From Cylindrobasidium torrendii FP15055 ss-10 (taxonomy: Eukaryota; Basidiomycota; Agaricomycetes; Agaricales; Physalacriaceae): a DNA stretch of 64,000 nt. Below, one piece after another: positions 37,219 through 48,970 of the stretch (its first letter is position 1; every line of letters begins with the position of its first letter). Both the position numbers and the translations under genes were made by a program. Under the pieces are notes generated by a model that saw nothing but the letters and a program-made list of their open reading frames with translations, was not told the DNA's origin and searched no databases. The stretch covers positions 1 to 64,000 of the forward strand of contig KN880466.1 in the NCBI GenBank assembly GCA_000934385.1, written 5' to 3'.

Positions 37219-40200
37219 TTACAATCCACTCCATTCAAAGTAGGTGTCGATGGCAACACTCCCCTCAAGTGTCAAATTCTCGCTGCTATTCCCCACTTTA
37301 ATCTTGAACTCGCCCTTCGGCACGATCCACCTGTTCAGCTTATCATCCCAGTACGACACAGCATACTTGTCCAACTTGATGTCGACCTTTTCCGTCTTGC
37401 CTGGCGCGAGGTCGCGCACTTTGGCAAAACCACGCAGCTGAAGAGCCGGATGGGTATACTCCGGGGTGTATGGGACAGACAGGTAGACTTGGACGACCTC
37501 GCTTCCGGCAACAGACCCAGTGTTCTTTACGTCGACAGAGACGCTAAATGCGACCTCCTTGTCAGCAATGGTGGCCTTGGATACTGCGAGGTTTTCGAGA
37601 GCGAAGGTGGTATAGGATAGACCATGTCTATAGAGAATCGCAACATTAGTGAAGGGGAAGAAAGAGGAGCGACGAATACGTACCCGAAAGCAAATGCAGG
37701 CTCAATTTTGCGATGTTGATAGTGCTTATATCCAACGTACAGATCCTCGGCATAGCGAACCTTGTAGCAATGTCGGTCGCAAAGAATATGGACACAGAAG
37801 ACAGAAGACGCACCTTGCCGTTCTCGGTATGGAAGTGTCCGAACGAAGGCAGGTCCTCTTCGGCTTTCGGGAAGGTCAAAGATAGTTTGCCGCCTGGATT
37901 AACCTTGCCCAAGAGGACATCTGCGATGGCATCACCAGTGGCATTTCCCAAGTACCAAGTATGCACAATGGCGGGGACTTTATCAGCCCACGGCAATGTG
38001 ATAGCAGATCCCTGATCCAGCATAAGTGAAAGCCGATCGCAATAATGGACAAACACATACGGCTTGCGTTACTACGATGGTCTTCGGGTTGGCCGCAACA
38101 ACCTTTTCGACAAGCTCATCGGTCCTGCCTGGCAGAGCCAGTGTTCGACGGTCGTACCCTTCGGTCTCCCAGTCTGGGTTGATGCCGACAACAGCGATGA
38201 CGACGTCGGCATCCTTTGCAAGGGCAACGGCTTCGTTCAAGAGCTGATCTGAGTCCACCACGGAGGCACCACCAAGACGGATACCAGAGTTACTGCAGAA
38301 TGTCAGGTTCCAAACGTCGAGGTGGAAACAAGAAGACAAACTTCTCCATAACAATTTCGTCCTCGTCTCCGTCTGCTGGTGCACGAACGTTGCAGAATTC
38401 AACCTCGATCTTGTGTTTCGTGTTTGCCTTGGCTGGGAACACCCCAGTAACCTCTTGACAACCTTGGTTGAAGAACGCTTCACCGCGTCTCTGCCGCTCC
38501 CAGCTCTCCACGACTAACTTCCCATCAACGAACAGGCGTGCACGGCCAGCCACCTCGATGCCAAACTCGAAGTCCCCGTCAGTCGCCCGCGGCTTGAGGT
38601 AACCGGTGAGCCTCATCGTCCAGCGGCGTGTCAGACCGTCCGGGACAGCAGTGTTGATGAACATACGCGTCTCGTCGATGACTTGGGACTTAATTGCTTT
38701 GTCAATTGGCTTCATGCTGTCGTCGCTTTCGTGTGGATACCACTCTCCAACCCAGCCTCGCTCGCCAGCATCGGTCACAATCTCATAGTCAAGAGTCGGC
38801 AGGACCTTGGATGTGCGCGCTCCTTCGGAGTAGACCACCTCGACGTTGTCCGGGAGCTGGCTTGTAATTCCGTCGTATGGCGTGATGAAGTAGGACGACT
38901 TGAGTGCTGCAGAGCCACCTCCCGATAGAACAATGGCCTTGGCGTTACCGCCAACAATGGCGATCTTCTTCAGGTTCTGGGGCTTAATAGGAAGCGACTG
39001 TCCCTCATTCTTGAGAAGAACGATGCCCTTGGCGGCCACCTCACGCATGAGCGCGCGGGTCTCTTCAGTGTCGACTGTCGATTCCTCGTCGGGGCCGTCA
39101 ACGACCTCCGGGCACTCCTTTGCGCAGCGCTGTACGAGCTCGAGCACGGACCTGGCACGCTCTTTAACGGTGCGAAGCGTGATCTTACGTGCGAAAATCG
39201 AGCGAGCGGTATGTTCTAAAGTACGCCACTTGTTGTCGCCAGGCATCTCGAGGTCCAGGCCAGCGTTGATACCACCGTCAACGCCATAGACGCCAAACCT
39301 AATAAATGGCTCAGCATGGAGGACATAATAATACTGCCTTAATTGAACATACCAGTCGCTCATGGTCATTCCAGTGAATTTCCACTCGTCACGTAGTATT
39401 TGCTTCAAGAACAATGGGTTCTCGGATACATGGGTACCGTTGACACGGTTGTATCTGTAGACGCATGAGCGAAGTGGTAAGAATACAACTGAGACCACTG
39501 ACGCTGTCATGAACGACCATGGCTTTGCATGTTTCTGGGCCAGCATGAAGGGCATGAGGTAGATCTCACGGAGGGCGCGGTCACTGATAATGCTATCGTA
39601 GCCAAACCGGTCGTCTTCCTTGTCGTTGCCAACAAAGTGCTTGATGGTCGTACCAATGCCTCCAGACTGGACGCCATTCACATACGCGGCGGAGATCATC
39701 CCAGAGAGATGGGGGTCTTCAGCGAAGCTCTCGAAGCTCTGTGGATTTGTGTCAGCCGAAGGATCGCCGAAGAAGATGCGGAACGTACGCGACCACCGAG
39801 AGGGTTGCGTTGGATGTTACAGGTGGGCGCGAGAATGAGGGAGGAGGCGCGAAGTTTGGCTTCCTCAGCAAGAAGCTTGCGACCAACGAGTTCGATAAGA
39901 TCTGTGTCCCATGTAGCGCCCATAGCGGTCGAGGACTGTCATAGCACGATTAGAGACGATCCGGGAAAATGGAAAGAAACGCATACTGGAAGACACTTGG
40001 CGGGAGTGCTCATGAAGAAAGCGCCGCCGCGGATGCCATTGGGACCATCAGAGCACTTGTACTCGTCAGTGTCTGTATACTGACATCTATCCATCACTGA
40101 CCTTGATGGATGGGATACCAAGGCGTGGTACGGCATGCGTGTACCAAAATCCCACACCAGCAGTGAGGAGGATGGCCTCGTCTTGGGTAAGTTTCTCGAC

Positions 40201-40242
40201 GATCTCGTCGAGATCAGCGTTGGCAAAGTCAGATGGGGGCAT
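37219..40242 (-). CDS. GH3 beta-glucosidase with PA14 insert, probably intracellular
   Basis: A gene of about eight exons, roughly 850 residues, starting at ATG 40242 (MPPSDFANADLDEIVEKL). Order of domains: GH3 N-terminal barrel (GPNGIRGGAFF, KHFVGNDKEDDRFGYD, nucleophile Asp in GMTMSDW); GH3 C domain (KGIVLLKNEGQSLPI); an inserted PA14 domain (GDFEFGIEVAGRARLFVDGK, FNQGCQEVTGVFPAKANTKH); the rest of the C domain (VVIAVVGINPDWETEGYDR); and a C-terminal fibronectin III-like domain (FGHGLSYTTF, ending DTYFEWSGL). It hydrolyses terminal beta-D-glucosides. There is no signal peptide, which fits the intracellular GH3-PA14 enzymes of fungi that act on imported cellodextrins or glycoconjugates. It is adjacent to the Reg1-like glucose-repression gene, but I see no proof of co-regulation. 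Confidence 0.92.
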
Positions 40243-41163
40243 GGTCGGTGTACAGAAGCAAGGAGGACTCACGCTCTGAACGTTTTTATACAGTTGGCAG
40301 TAATTGGAGTTGACACTGCCGGTTTATCCGACAATTTCCCGCTGCTTGTGCAATCTGGATACTGCATGTCAGGTGAACAAGGCTCAGGAAGGACGATTGG
40401 TCAGGCAGTAGTAGGGTAATCAAATCCAGGACGTTGTGAACTTTAAGGAGGCCTCCTTTAGCTGCTTAAGAGCCTCGGCGAAAGTACCTTAGTGCGATGA
40501 ATCGGGACGCGACGCGACGCGACAGTCTTCACATGATCTTCGGCATGAAATTGGTAATCATTCCCGAGTCTTGCGGGCCGCGCGCAAAACTCCAGCGCAA
40601 GAAATAAAAGATACCGTCGGTCAGCAGCCTCCCCTATCAATCATTCGGACTTTTGGTTCAACTTCCTTAACGAAGTCGTATTCGGGATAACCACCAGCCA
40701 GCCAAAGAAGACCGCCATACACCTGCCAGTGGCTCAGGATAGTCCTGAACAATCTCCCCTCTTCCCACCATCCGCGGGCACCCTTACGCGATGCATAATG
40801 ATACTATGAATCTGACACAGTGATATTTACCCCAAAGCTTTAGCAGGCAACCATCGAGTGAGCACCAAACAACATTTCAGTAGTAGCTCTTCGTGCTTGT
40901 TATCATACAAGCCATAATAAATACGTGCGGATATGTTGACATAACATGGGCATTACAAGTATGTGTTGGCGAGGGAGAATATGTAGGTACAATTCGAATC
41001 CATGCCTAGAGTCGAACAAGAAAGGAACACGATGACAAGAACTGGAGCGCAAACACGAGCACAAGGAACGTAAAGACGAACGAGGAAAAATTATGTCGTA
41101 CAAAGTCCTCGAGCCAAGACGACGTTGATATGTACGGCTACCGTTACTGTTAGACAAAAAGCG
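40243..41163. other. Promoter of GH3 gene and 3' region of REG1-like gene
   Basis: About 900 bp with no gene. The part near 40480-40530 contains short direct repeats of GCGAC (GGGACGCGACGCGACGCGAC), which overlap as possible zinc-finger sites upstream of the GH3 gene. No repeat longer than this was noticed. Confidence 0.4.
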
Positions 41164-43899
41164 TCAGTTCCACAAACCAAAAAACGAGCCTGCTGTAGTC
41201 ACCATCCGCCCCATTACTGTCTCCGATGGCTCCCGACGAGGACTCGTGCTCCTTAGTAGGTTGTGTGTAGTCGACGAGGGCGCAACGGGTGCAGCCTTTG
41301 GTTGCGAAGAAGGGAACGCAGATTCAGGTGTAGGTGTTACAGGCTCAGACTGCGGGGTCGTGGGAGCCGCTGCCTTTGGCGTCACTTGCGTAGGTGGGTC
41401 CACAGATTTGTGTGCCATGGCGGCTTTGAGCACTGAGAACGACTGCTCTGGCGAATTAGATGGCGTAGGTCCCCCAAAACCCAAAGGAAGTTCCTCCTTG
41501 GGCTCCTCCGTCAGTCCATATGATTCTGCAAGTAGCTGGTCTTCCAGACTGCGGGAATTGCCGTTGACAGTTACATTGCCAGCATTGTCGACGCGACGTT
41601 CCCGACGCCGGCGCCGGTCAGAGTCTTTCTCCGAGCGCCCATTAGCGTAAACGCTGCCTGCAGCGGCGCCAATGCTTCCACTGCCGTCCGGTGATAGACT
41701 GCCCATGGGCGACGTCGAGCCGCCCATGCTGCGAGACCGCTCACTATCAGACGTCCATGAAGGTGTACGAGTTAATGAGCGACCTCTCGGCGACGAGTCG
41801 TTTCCGTCTGCTGTACGACCCCGCAAGTGTGGTGTGAGAAGGCTGGAGGAAGGTGACGGTGATGGCGCGGATGCCTGTTGGGGAGGTGAAATAGAGCGTT
41901 TCGGAATGTTCACTGGATTTGAAGCAGGTGGTGGCGACGGTTCGCGCACAATACTAGGCTTAGCCTTTGAAGGTGGTTGGGCTACATCTTCAACACGCTC
42001 CTCCTGCCCACCACCAACGAGCTGCTCTGGTTGTGTGTTGGAAGGCTTTGGCTCGCGCTGTGACCGCACACCACCAAAATAATCTTGACCGTAGCCAAGA
42101 TCCATGTCCATGTCGCTGTCCCCTAGAGCAAAGAACGCACTGCGCTTTTCGGCACCTTCGTCCTTCTCGATTGGCTGTGTCGTTCTTGGGACATAGACGA
42201 GGTCGACGCCTGCACTGTCGTAAGCACCATAGCCATCGTCACTCCAATCGTCGTCGCCAAAGCTATCCAACCATGGCGTCCGAGGACCAGCATGAACACC
42301 AAAGCCGTCCCAAGAATCGGTGCCGCCGACCTTCAGCATTGTCGGGGGGATAGATGCAATCGTGGATACCGCTGGGGTGGGTAGGGGAGGTAACGACGCC
42401 GAGGAAGAATTAGAGGAAGAAGAAAAGCCAGGGCGAAGGGTTGATCCTGAGGAGCGTCTCCTGCGGGCATTGCTGTAGGAACGACGCTTGGATCCGGAAT
42501 CCGACTGTGATGACGAGGATGATTTGGAGGTTGAACGTGACGGCAGGCTCGGGCGACGTTTGGAGGGGCGCATTTCGACGACACCGTCCTCCTCATCGCT
42601 ATCGTTTGAAGGCGGACATGAGGAGGAGCCGCCATCAACGTCCGACTCTTCTGACTCGGTGTCTATCGCAAATTCGTTGTCTCCGCCGGCAGACTGCTTC
42701 CAATCGCCTTCCTCGTCGGCAGACTCGACATCCTCGTCGTACCTAGCACGTTGTCAGCATGGACTCTTTGATGAGAAATGGAAATTCGAGAAAAACTGAC
42801 CCCCGTTCATCTCCGAGCTCTTCGATCTCCTCGTCATCGATATCTTGATAATTGACGTCCCAGTTCACGCCCTTAGTACCAGTACGGCCGTCCCAGCCAG
42901 CGGTCGAAGGGGGTTGAGCAGTGGGGGCGGGAGCGGGCGACGGCTTGCTAGTCGGTTTATCGATTGCAATGCACTGTTCTACGTAAGTGTTGAACGTGAT
43001 GTGCTTCGACCGCTTCCGTGCGTGCGAGTGCGAATGAGTCGGCGTCGAGTCTGTGCCTGGCGGCGACGGGGTCGAAGAGCTGGAAGAATTCGGGTCGGCG
43101 GCGGCGGCGGCGACGTGATTGAGATGCGAATTAAAGTAGCCCTTGAGATCCGTGCCGCTGTATGCGTGGCTGGGTTTCAGTGCAGTCACGGTGGGAACCT
43201 CGGCGCCGGGCGGCGAGTGCTTGCGGATCGGCTTAGTGCGCCGTACTTGGGGGATAACATGGGTGTCCGACTTGCTGTAAGAAAGACTGGGACGATCAGG
43301 AATTTCGGCGTTTTCGTCGCCTTCGCCATATTCGTCTTCCTCGTCCATGTCCCCTTCGCTCTCGCTGCCTGCTGGCGATCCCCAGGCAGGTGAGTTGGGC
43401 AAGTCGGAGGTGAGGAATTCGCTGAGGTTGCGGTGTTTGAGGATGGGTTTGTGTTTAGGCTGGGATAGATCCAGATGGTCATTTGGTACCACCGTCGACT
43501 TGCGAGGCGGTGGTGTCCACTCGGCAGCGGTGTGCAGCGGACCATAGAGCCACGTTACGTCCGAATCCTTGAGCCTGGCGAGCGTCGTTAGAGGGCGATG
43601 GCAATGCAGGAAGGGCGGAAAACGTACCAATTCAGCGTTTCAGGCGAGATAGTCTTCAGTTTATTGCGCTGCTTCCACCATGTCCTCCAGCTGGCGTTCT
43701 CCAGGCGCATGCCATTCGCAATCTCGTTCTTCTGGCGGGTCATATTCCGCCATGACTTCCATACATCCTCCTCCTCCCAGTCATGGCTAAGGTAGTCGAC
43801 CTGGCTCCGGGGCAGCGTCGAGACAGCGGAGTCATCACTGACATTGTGCGCGTTTGCGAGAAGGACGGGGTGATAGCTCGTTGTTGCTGATGTGCTCAT
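41164..43899 (-). CDS. REG1: Reg1-like regulatory subunit of protein phosphatase 1
   Basis: Three exons (43628-43899, 42801-43574, 41164-42742) give 874 residues. The start is MSTSATTSYHPVLLAN; the frame is open upstream. Residues about 45-85 form the DUF1752-type domain (SWRNMTRQKNEIANGMRLEN, then ASWRTWWKQR). Around residue 230 lies KHITFNTYVEQCIAID, matching the Reg1 core segment and containing a K-x-x-F PP1-docking motif. The rest is acidic and Ser-rich and ends AGSFFGLWN. In yeast, Reg1 targets Glc7 phosphatase to Snf1 kinase and keeps glucose-repressed genes off. The same role here is inference from two motifs. The long N-terminal extension in the same frame up to 44004 is less likely. 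Confidence 0.82.
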
Positions 43900-46760
43900 G
43901 GTAGAATGTAGAAAACCACAGGGCTTTCTGGATAATCGGTCAGCCCTGCCCCCGATTGTCACAGCCGAGAAAAAGGTACGACCTTTTGACAAATAGAGCA
44001 GCACCAGGAGTGCTGGTGTATATGGTCGTCAAAAGTGTTGAGCTATGGGAAAGCGTTCGATGAAAACGAACGCGCAGGTGGTGAAGGTGTGACGTGAGGG
44101 AAAGGTGACAACTCCAACGCGGATATCCGCTTGGTGTATATATCCCGGGGGAATTACAATAGATCATATCGGACCGGATGTCCACGCGCTCAGCCCCTGG
44201 CGCTGATTTGGCGCAACTGAGGATATCGCATCCCCTTTTGACCCCCCCTTCTAGCTGCCCAATGGAACATAGACCTCATGGGCTTTCTGCGAGCCAGCTC
44301 CCCGTCTTCCCTTCTTTATTCCCCCCAGTTGCTCTCCTTTGTCATTGTCAAGCACCAATACAGGCTGCGGTCTACTGCCTTGCCACTCGCCCCGTATGAT
44401 CTGTCCTTGCCATCCGCAATCCATTGATCCCATCCAAGTCCTCTGAGCATGTCACCTGCTGGAAAATCACCAATTTGACTATCGGATTTATTTATTATAC
44501 ATCCGTTACACCATCCTGTCGGGATGAGACGGGATGGTGGCCCTTGGCGCAGCCGTACGCCTCGAAAACACTCGTGATTGGACCCACACCGCTCTGGTTA
44601 CAGTCTCCAGCCTTTGGCAGGATCCTGACTGGTTATTCCATCTTGTCTCAGTCTCGATTTTGGTTGGGCTGCCCCAGTGTTCGTCCAACACCCTCTGTCC
44701 TGTTACGCCATGCACTAAGAGTGACATGGACCTGTGAGGACCTGTGCCGCACTTCGCATGGTTTCCTTCCACCTCCTCTCCAGTATGACTGCGAGTCCCG
44801 ACTCGGATGGAGCCCGACCTAGAATTCACGCAGCGACGGGGCGCGTCGGCCGGCGCATCAACCCTACGGATCTAGGAGTAGCGGAAAGACCTTCCTCCTT
44901 CCTGGCAGCAACCCAGTTCCCACCTGTTCCCACACGAAGCCCCCGCTAGGTTTGCAAGTTGCTTTCTTTGTAAAACGGCGTAATCGATGCCCTCGCACGC
45001 CTTTGCAATGTGCTATCATGGAAGGGCTCATATACAGTGACCACTGCATTGCTCGTTTCTTCGTTCCAGACAATGGAATCCTGCCCTCTGCCTGTGGGCT
45101 TCTCGGAGCTGCGCGTATACAAAACTCGATTGTTTCCCAGGATCTATGACCTTCTACGGTACCTAAATTCCCAACATTCCCTTCACGGACTAGGTCTGCT
45201 AACAGTTGGACGTGAAGGAGCCGCTGGTATCATCACGCGCCACAATGCTGTCTCTCGGAATGCCGCCATCGTGTCGTAAGTGGAAACAAAACAACAGACA
45301 TCAGCAGTTCGTGCAACATTTCAGAGCTCCTCGTCAAACCTCCAGCTGGTGCGCAGAGTCATGACCATTCCTATCGTCATTTCCGCATTCCATCTTAAGA
45401 TACGCCGTAATGTTATCCTGGAACCGCGGATGAGGAAAGTCGACGGTCCAGAAGACGCTGGAACGCTGGGGGGAATACTCCTTGCACTTGCCCCGCTGCT
45501 TGTCATGGGACGGTGTGGGGAACATAACCGGCCAGCGCTGTAACACATGTGCTATGGGCCCATATGTGCCCACAGGCCTTGACAAAGTGGTCTGGAATAC
45601 GGAACTTGAAAGCAGCAAGCAAACAGTGGCTATGTTTGTGGTCGTTCGCCGATGAAAGGAAGATCCGTGCCCGCATAACGGTGTTTGTAGGTCCGCAATG
45701 GAAACTTGATTGATTTGACGAGCTGGAGCCTGGGGTGCTTCGAAGGAAACACCCAAATCCGGACCAGAGTGCTGGACAAGGAAATAAAAGGCTTTAGGTG
45801 AGCGTCGATGCGACTTCAGGCCCTCGGAACTCCCTGGTATGGCGAGCGAGAAATTGACTATTAGTCAACCCCGCTCATGTTGCTCTATTCGCAAGGTGTT
45901 GGCCATACTCCATATTGCAATGGAATGCCCTCTCTTACAAGGCAACAGAGGACGATGTACTAGTGGCACCAATCCAGAGATCCCCTCCTCTTCACCATCC
46001 ATTCACACAGAGACCCCATGAGCGTTGACTGAGCTTCGGCCATATGCTACTGCCACCACAGTACTTTGTTTGTTCGCCGTACTTGACATGGATATAGCAA
46101 ATTCGTACGTCTGTGGTGATGCATCGCAGTATCTTTTCTTGATCAATGCAGTCCATCGAGTTTGCTATTGCTCTTGCAGCTCGCGTGCAGCCGACATGCT
46201 ACTCAGGTCGGTGCAAACCAATAGCCGTGATGATTTCGAGTTCAATGGTAAATGATGCACGGCAGAAGAAAGATGGATGCGCTAGCAGGTGAAACGGTGC
46301 ATGCATTTGTGTTGGCCAAGAAGGCGCTCTACGGTCAAGGTTGGTCGCAAAAATCAGTACGCTGGCGATACCACACAGGGCGTCAAAATAGACTGCTGAC
46401 CACGGTCTTGGGGCTTGTCGAAATCAATCATCCCTTAAGCAGACTGCGGGAGAACAAAGATGCTGGGAAGCGAGGTGTATGAGAACAGCGCATATGTTCG
46501 GAGGTCGACGTTTGCTTGCTCGAAGTCGCCTGCATCTTAGGGCAGAAAGTTCATTGTATCGCTCTTGTATTACGAGAGCCCCAGCCAGACTGTGCACGAT
46601 GAAAAGAATGTAGGGATTACTAGCTCCAATCGCAAAAAGGGTCCGGTGTGTGTAGTAGTCCGATGTATATCGTCGTCGTGAAACAGCGTTCGAGAGTAAA
46701 TAGTGACACGCATCAGTCCTGCTCGCCGTCAAGGTGGCAGCCTACAGAGACGACACCGTC
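43900..46760. other. Gene-poor region with a possible Copia relic
   Basis: About 2.9 kb upstream of the REG1-like gene and downstream of the hydrophobin. The first kilobase should contain the REG1-like promoter; TATATATCCC at 44138-44147 is AT-rich and could be a TATA-type element. Frames in 44.2-45.8 kb are short and unconvincing. Between 46.0 and 46.5 kb two segments faintly resemble Copia reverse transcriptase (reported separately). Confidence 0.35.
46020..46480 (+). pseudogene. Possible degenerate Copia reverse-transcriptase relic
   Basis: Two short + strand segments recall Ty1/Copia polymerase motifs. ATTVLCLFAVLDMDIANSY and following GDASQ (46040-46130) resemble the palm-domain run ending MDVKTAFLNGD. 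LAKKALYGQGWSQKSVRWRY (46312-46372) resembles LKKALYGLKQ...RW. They are about 65 codons apart, somewhat more than usual, and separated by a stop. No LTR, integrase or target duplication is visible. This may be an old relic or chance. Confidence 0.25.
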
Positions 46761-47230
46761 CTACGAGTTCTGTCAGTTCAGGTGAGGGCGGCATCGAGTC
46801 GTATTACGCACATTGACAACATCCAGGCAGCAAGCAAGCACGCCCTTCAAGCACTCGGGTTCTTGGTCTAGGTCGGTGCAAGTGATGCCTCTGTAAAGAG
46901 TCAGATATGTCCGTTTGATGCCGAAGGGTCAGTGGACTTACACCTGGACGTCGAAGACGTCGAGGACCTTTCCAAGCATACCGAGAAGCGCGGAAGCACT
47001 GCGCGATTCGCTAGCCTGATGCTCGCGTTGATGGACAGCTAAATATTTCAAAGATGAGCACGCACCTTAACCACCTTGTTGCAGCACTGTGCAGTGTGCA
47101 GAGGCTGGCATTGAATGGACTTTGCCTCGTCCGAAACCGCGGCCTCGCCTTTGAAGGCGTCGGTCAGAGAGGACGCAGAGGAGAGCGCGGCGAGGGAGAC
47201 GACGAAGAGGGTGGAGAAACGAGCGAACAT
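46761..47230 (-). CDS. Class I hydrophobin
   Basis: Starts at ATG 47230 with a signal peptide (MFARFSTLFVVSLAALSSAS). The cysteine pattern is C-x7-CC (QCQPLHTAQCC), x35, C (GITC), x8, C (EPEC), x6, CC (GVLACC), typical of class I hydrophobins, which are secreted and assemble into water-repellent films on hyphae and fruit bodies. Intron 1 follows NKVVK, intron 2 interrupts VQV|G. The C terminus is ambiguous. Splicing a third intron after DVVN gives a stop at 46761 with only seven cysteines. Reading through gives DVVNVRNTTRCRPHLN with a stop at 46773 and restores the eighth cysteine at CC-x10-C. Read-through therefore seems the functional form. Confidence 0.85.
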
Positions 47231-47776
47231 AGTGGGCTGGTGGATTATTGGTTGTGGTGGGCGAGACGGAAAGAGAATGGGGATCGGGCATAATAGCCCA
47301 AATCGAATAAGCCAGACCGCGGCCCAAACATGTGTCAACTCGACGTCGACGCGCCTATTCTCAGCCCGCCTTGCCGCTTTCCGCCAAGCGCGGCGGCGGC
47401 AGCATGAGTACTTTCGACTCAGCCATTTGGGGCATCCTAGCGCGTTCGCAAAGGAGCCGCGGAGCCAGATGTGGACGTCTCGCAGGCAGTGGTCATTTTG
47501 AGCGATTCTAACTGCTTCACTTCAACCTTTGCCCAGCGCTGTCAAGATAACTTTCTGCCTATTTTCGCGCCGTTACGAATTGATATTTCAGTGTCACTGT
47601 CGCGATAAACGGAGGCGGCCAACTAGCGCCACAATCCGAGACTTTGGTTTGATCAATTCTGAAGCATCAACACAGCCACGTCAGTCTCAAAAGCGAGGTC
47701 TCTATCTGTCCTACTTCCACTAAGCCTTTGTATAAACCCTTCCCAAACAGGCTGGTTCCTTTTCATTGCTCTATCT

Positions 47777-48328
47777 ATGGCATCTCTGTTCGTCCTCTAT
47801 TCGTCTGTACACAGCAGGCTTACATCCGTGGATTCCCAGCACCGACTTCATTTCTCTCATCATTGTACGCTGCGCAGTTATCAACCATCTCCACTGTTGA
47901 ACCTGTCATCGAAGACTCTGGTCGTCATCGCTGGCCTGGCTTATGGCGGTCTACGCATTTGGCAGTCGCTCTCGGAGAGTATAGAAACCACCAAAGCAAA
48001 GTTAGTATTGTCCACCAGATTGTGACATGTCTAAAACTGCGTCCATTCTAGCTTGAAGGACAAAGGATATAACGTGTCGTCAAAAGGTGTAGCAGTCAAG
48101 AAGAACAAGCAAATAGTCGATCGCGAAAGTTACCTCGACGCAACGCAACGGCACGTCTGCTTGATGCGCGCCCAATGTATGACTGACCTATTCTTGTATA
48201 GTGGCTTCATCAGCATGATGAGCGCTGCCTCCATTGGGAAACCATCCGCCACTGTTCCAGAGCCGGGCAACTCGAATGCAGACGATGATAGCAAGAAACG
48301 CTTTGGAAGATTCCGTCGCAAGGATTAA
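47777..48328 (+). CDS. Small single-pass membrane protein of unknown function
   Basis: Two certain exons (47777-48000, 48052-48328) give 166 residues if no further intron is removed. One membrane segment lies near residues 47-62 (TLVVIAGLAYGGLRIW), followed by a Lys-rich soluble part (NLKDKGYNVSSKGVAVKKNK) and a basic tail (KKRFGRFRRKD). The Arg/Ser/His-rich N terminus may be a mitochondrial presequence. Within exon 2, 48151-48201 is a possible GC-AG intron of exactly 51 nt with a CTGAC branch site; removing it keeps the frame and joins ATQR to GFISMMSAASIG. A TATAAA lies at 47732, 45 bp before the ATG. The gene is divergent from the hydrophobin. Family not recognised. Confidence 0.65.
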
Positions 48329-48970
48329 TCCACAGACTCGCTATCCCTCCTCGAATACGCCCGTGTCGCACAGTACATCTGGCAGGACATTGTGTGACCT
48401 ATGATAGAAAGTAGTGCATTGATAAATACTGGACGATTACTGCTTTGTCTGTATCACATCTACGGCCAACCCGCTCTGGATACAGTGTCAGCGCCACTCA
48501 ATGTTCCCAGTCGATGAAAGCAATCGACTCTCCGTCTTGTTTGGAGTCCAGCTGCAAATATTCAAATTGTAGTTCGAGGTGCCACTGGAGGCTGGAATCT
48601 GAATGTACTGCTGGGACGGGTAACCGTATGTTGCGCGTGTCCTGATTGGTGAACAATGAAATGGACCGGCACTGGCACGCGGCGTTCAAGTTCCTCCTAC
48701 ATTAATATCATACTTTGTTAAAGGTCATCCCCCGCATTTTCCTCGCTAATCGTTGGACGATGGCCCACGAATCCACCCGGATAGCTGTACTTTGTCCATA
48801 TGAATCTTCACACTACCATTTTGCCTGGACCAAATCGTACCTACTAGAAGGCGCACCTGCGCCACGTGATGTCATCGGAGACGGCACGGCCAGGCCTGTT
48901 ACCTTCGTATTGTCACACCTTACCTTTCAACGTCTTTCAACCCCCACCAGCTGGAGAACTTCGATAGTGG

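Noticed and set aside
40480..40530. GCGAC repeats as a satellite or origin
   Set aside because: Only four short units; too small to be more than a local microsatellite or binding-site cluster.
41246..42082. Two + strand ORFs of 130-140 codons
   Set aside because: Antisense shadows of the REG1-like gene's Ser/Pro-rich exon.
44424..44822. 132-codon + strand ORF in the gene-poor region
   Set aside because: Composition is random-like, with no domain, no upstream exon and an equally long antisense frame.
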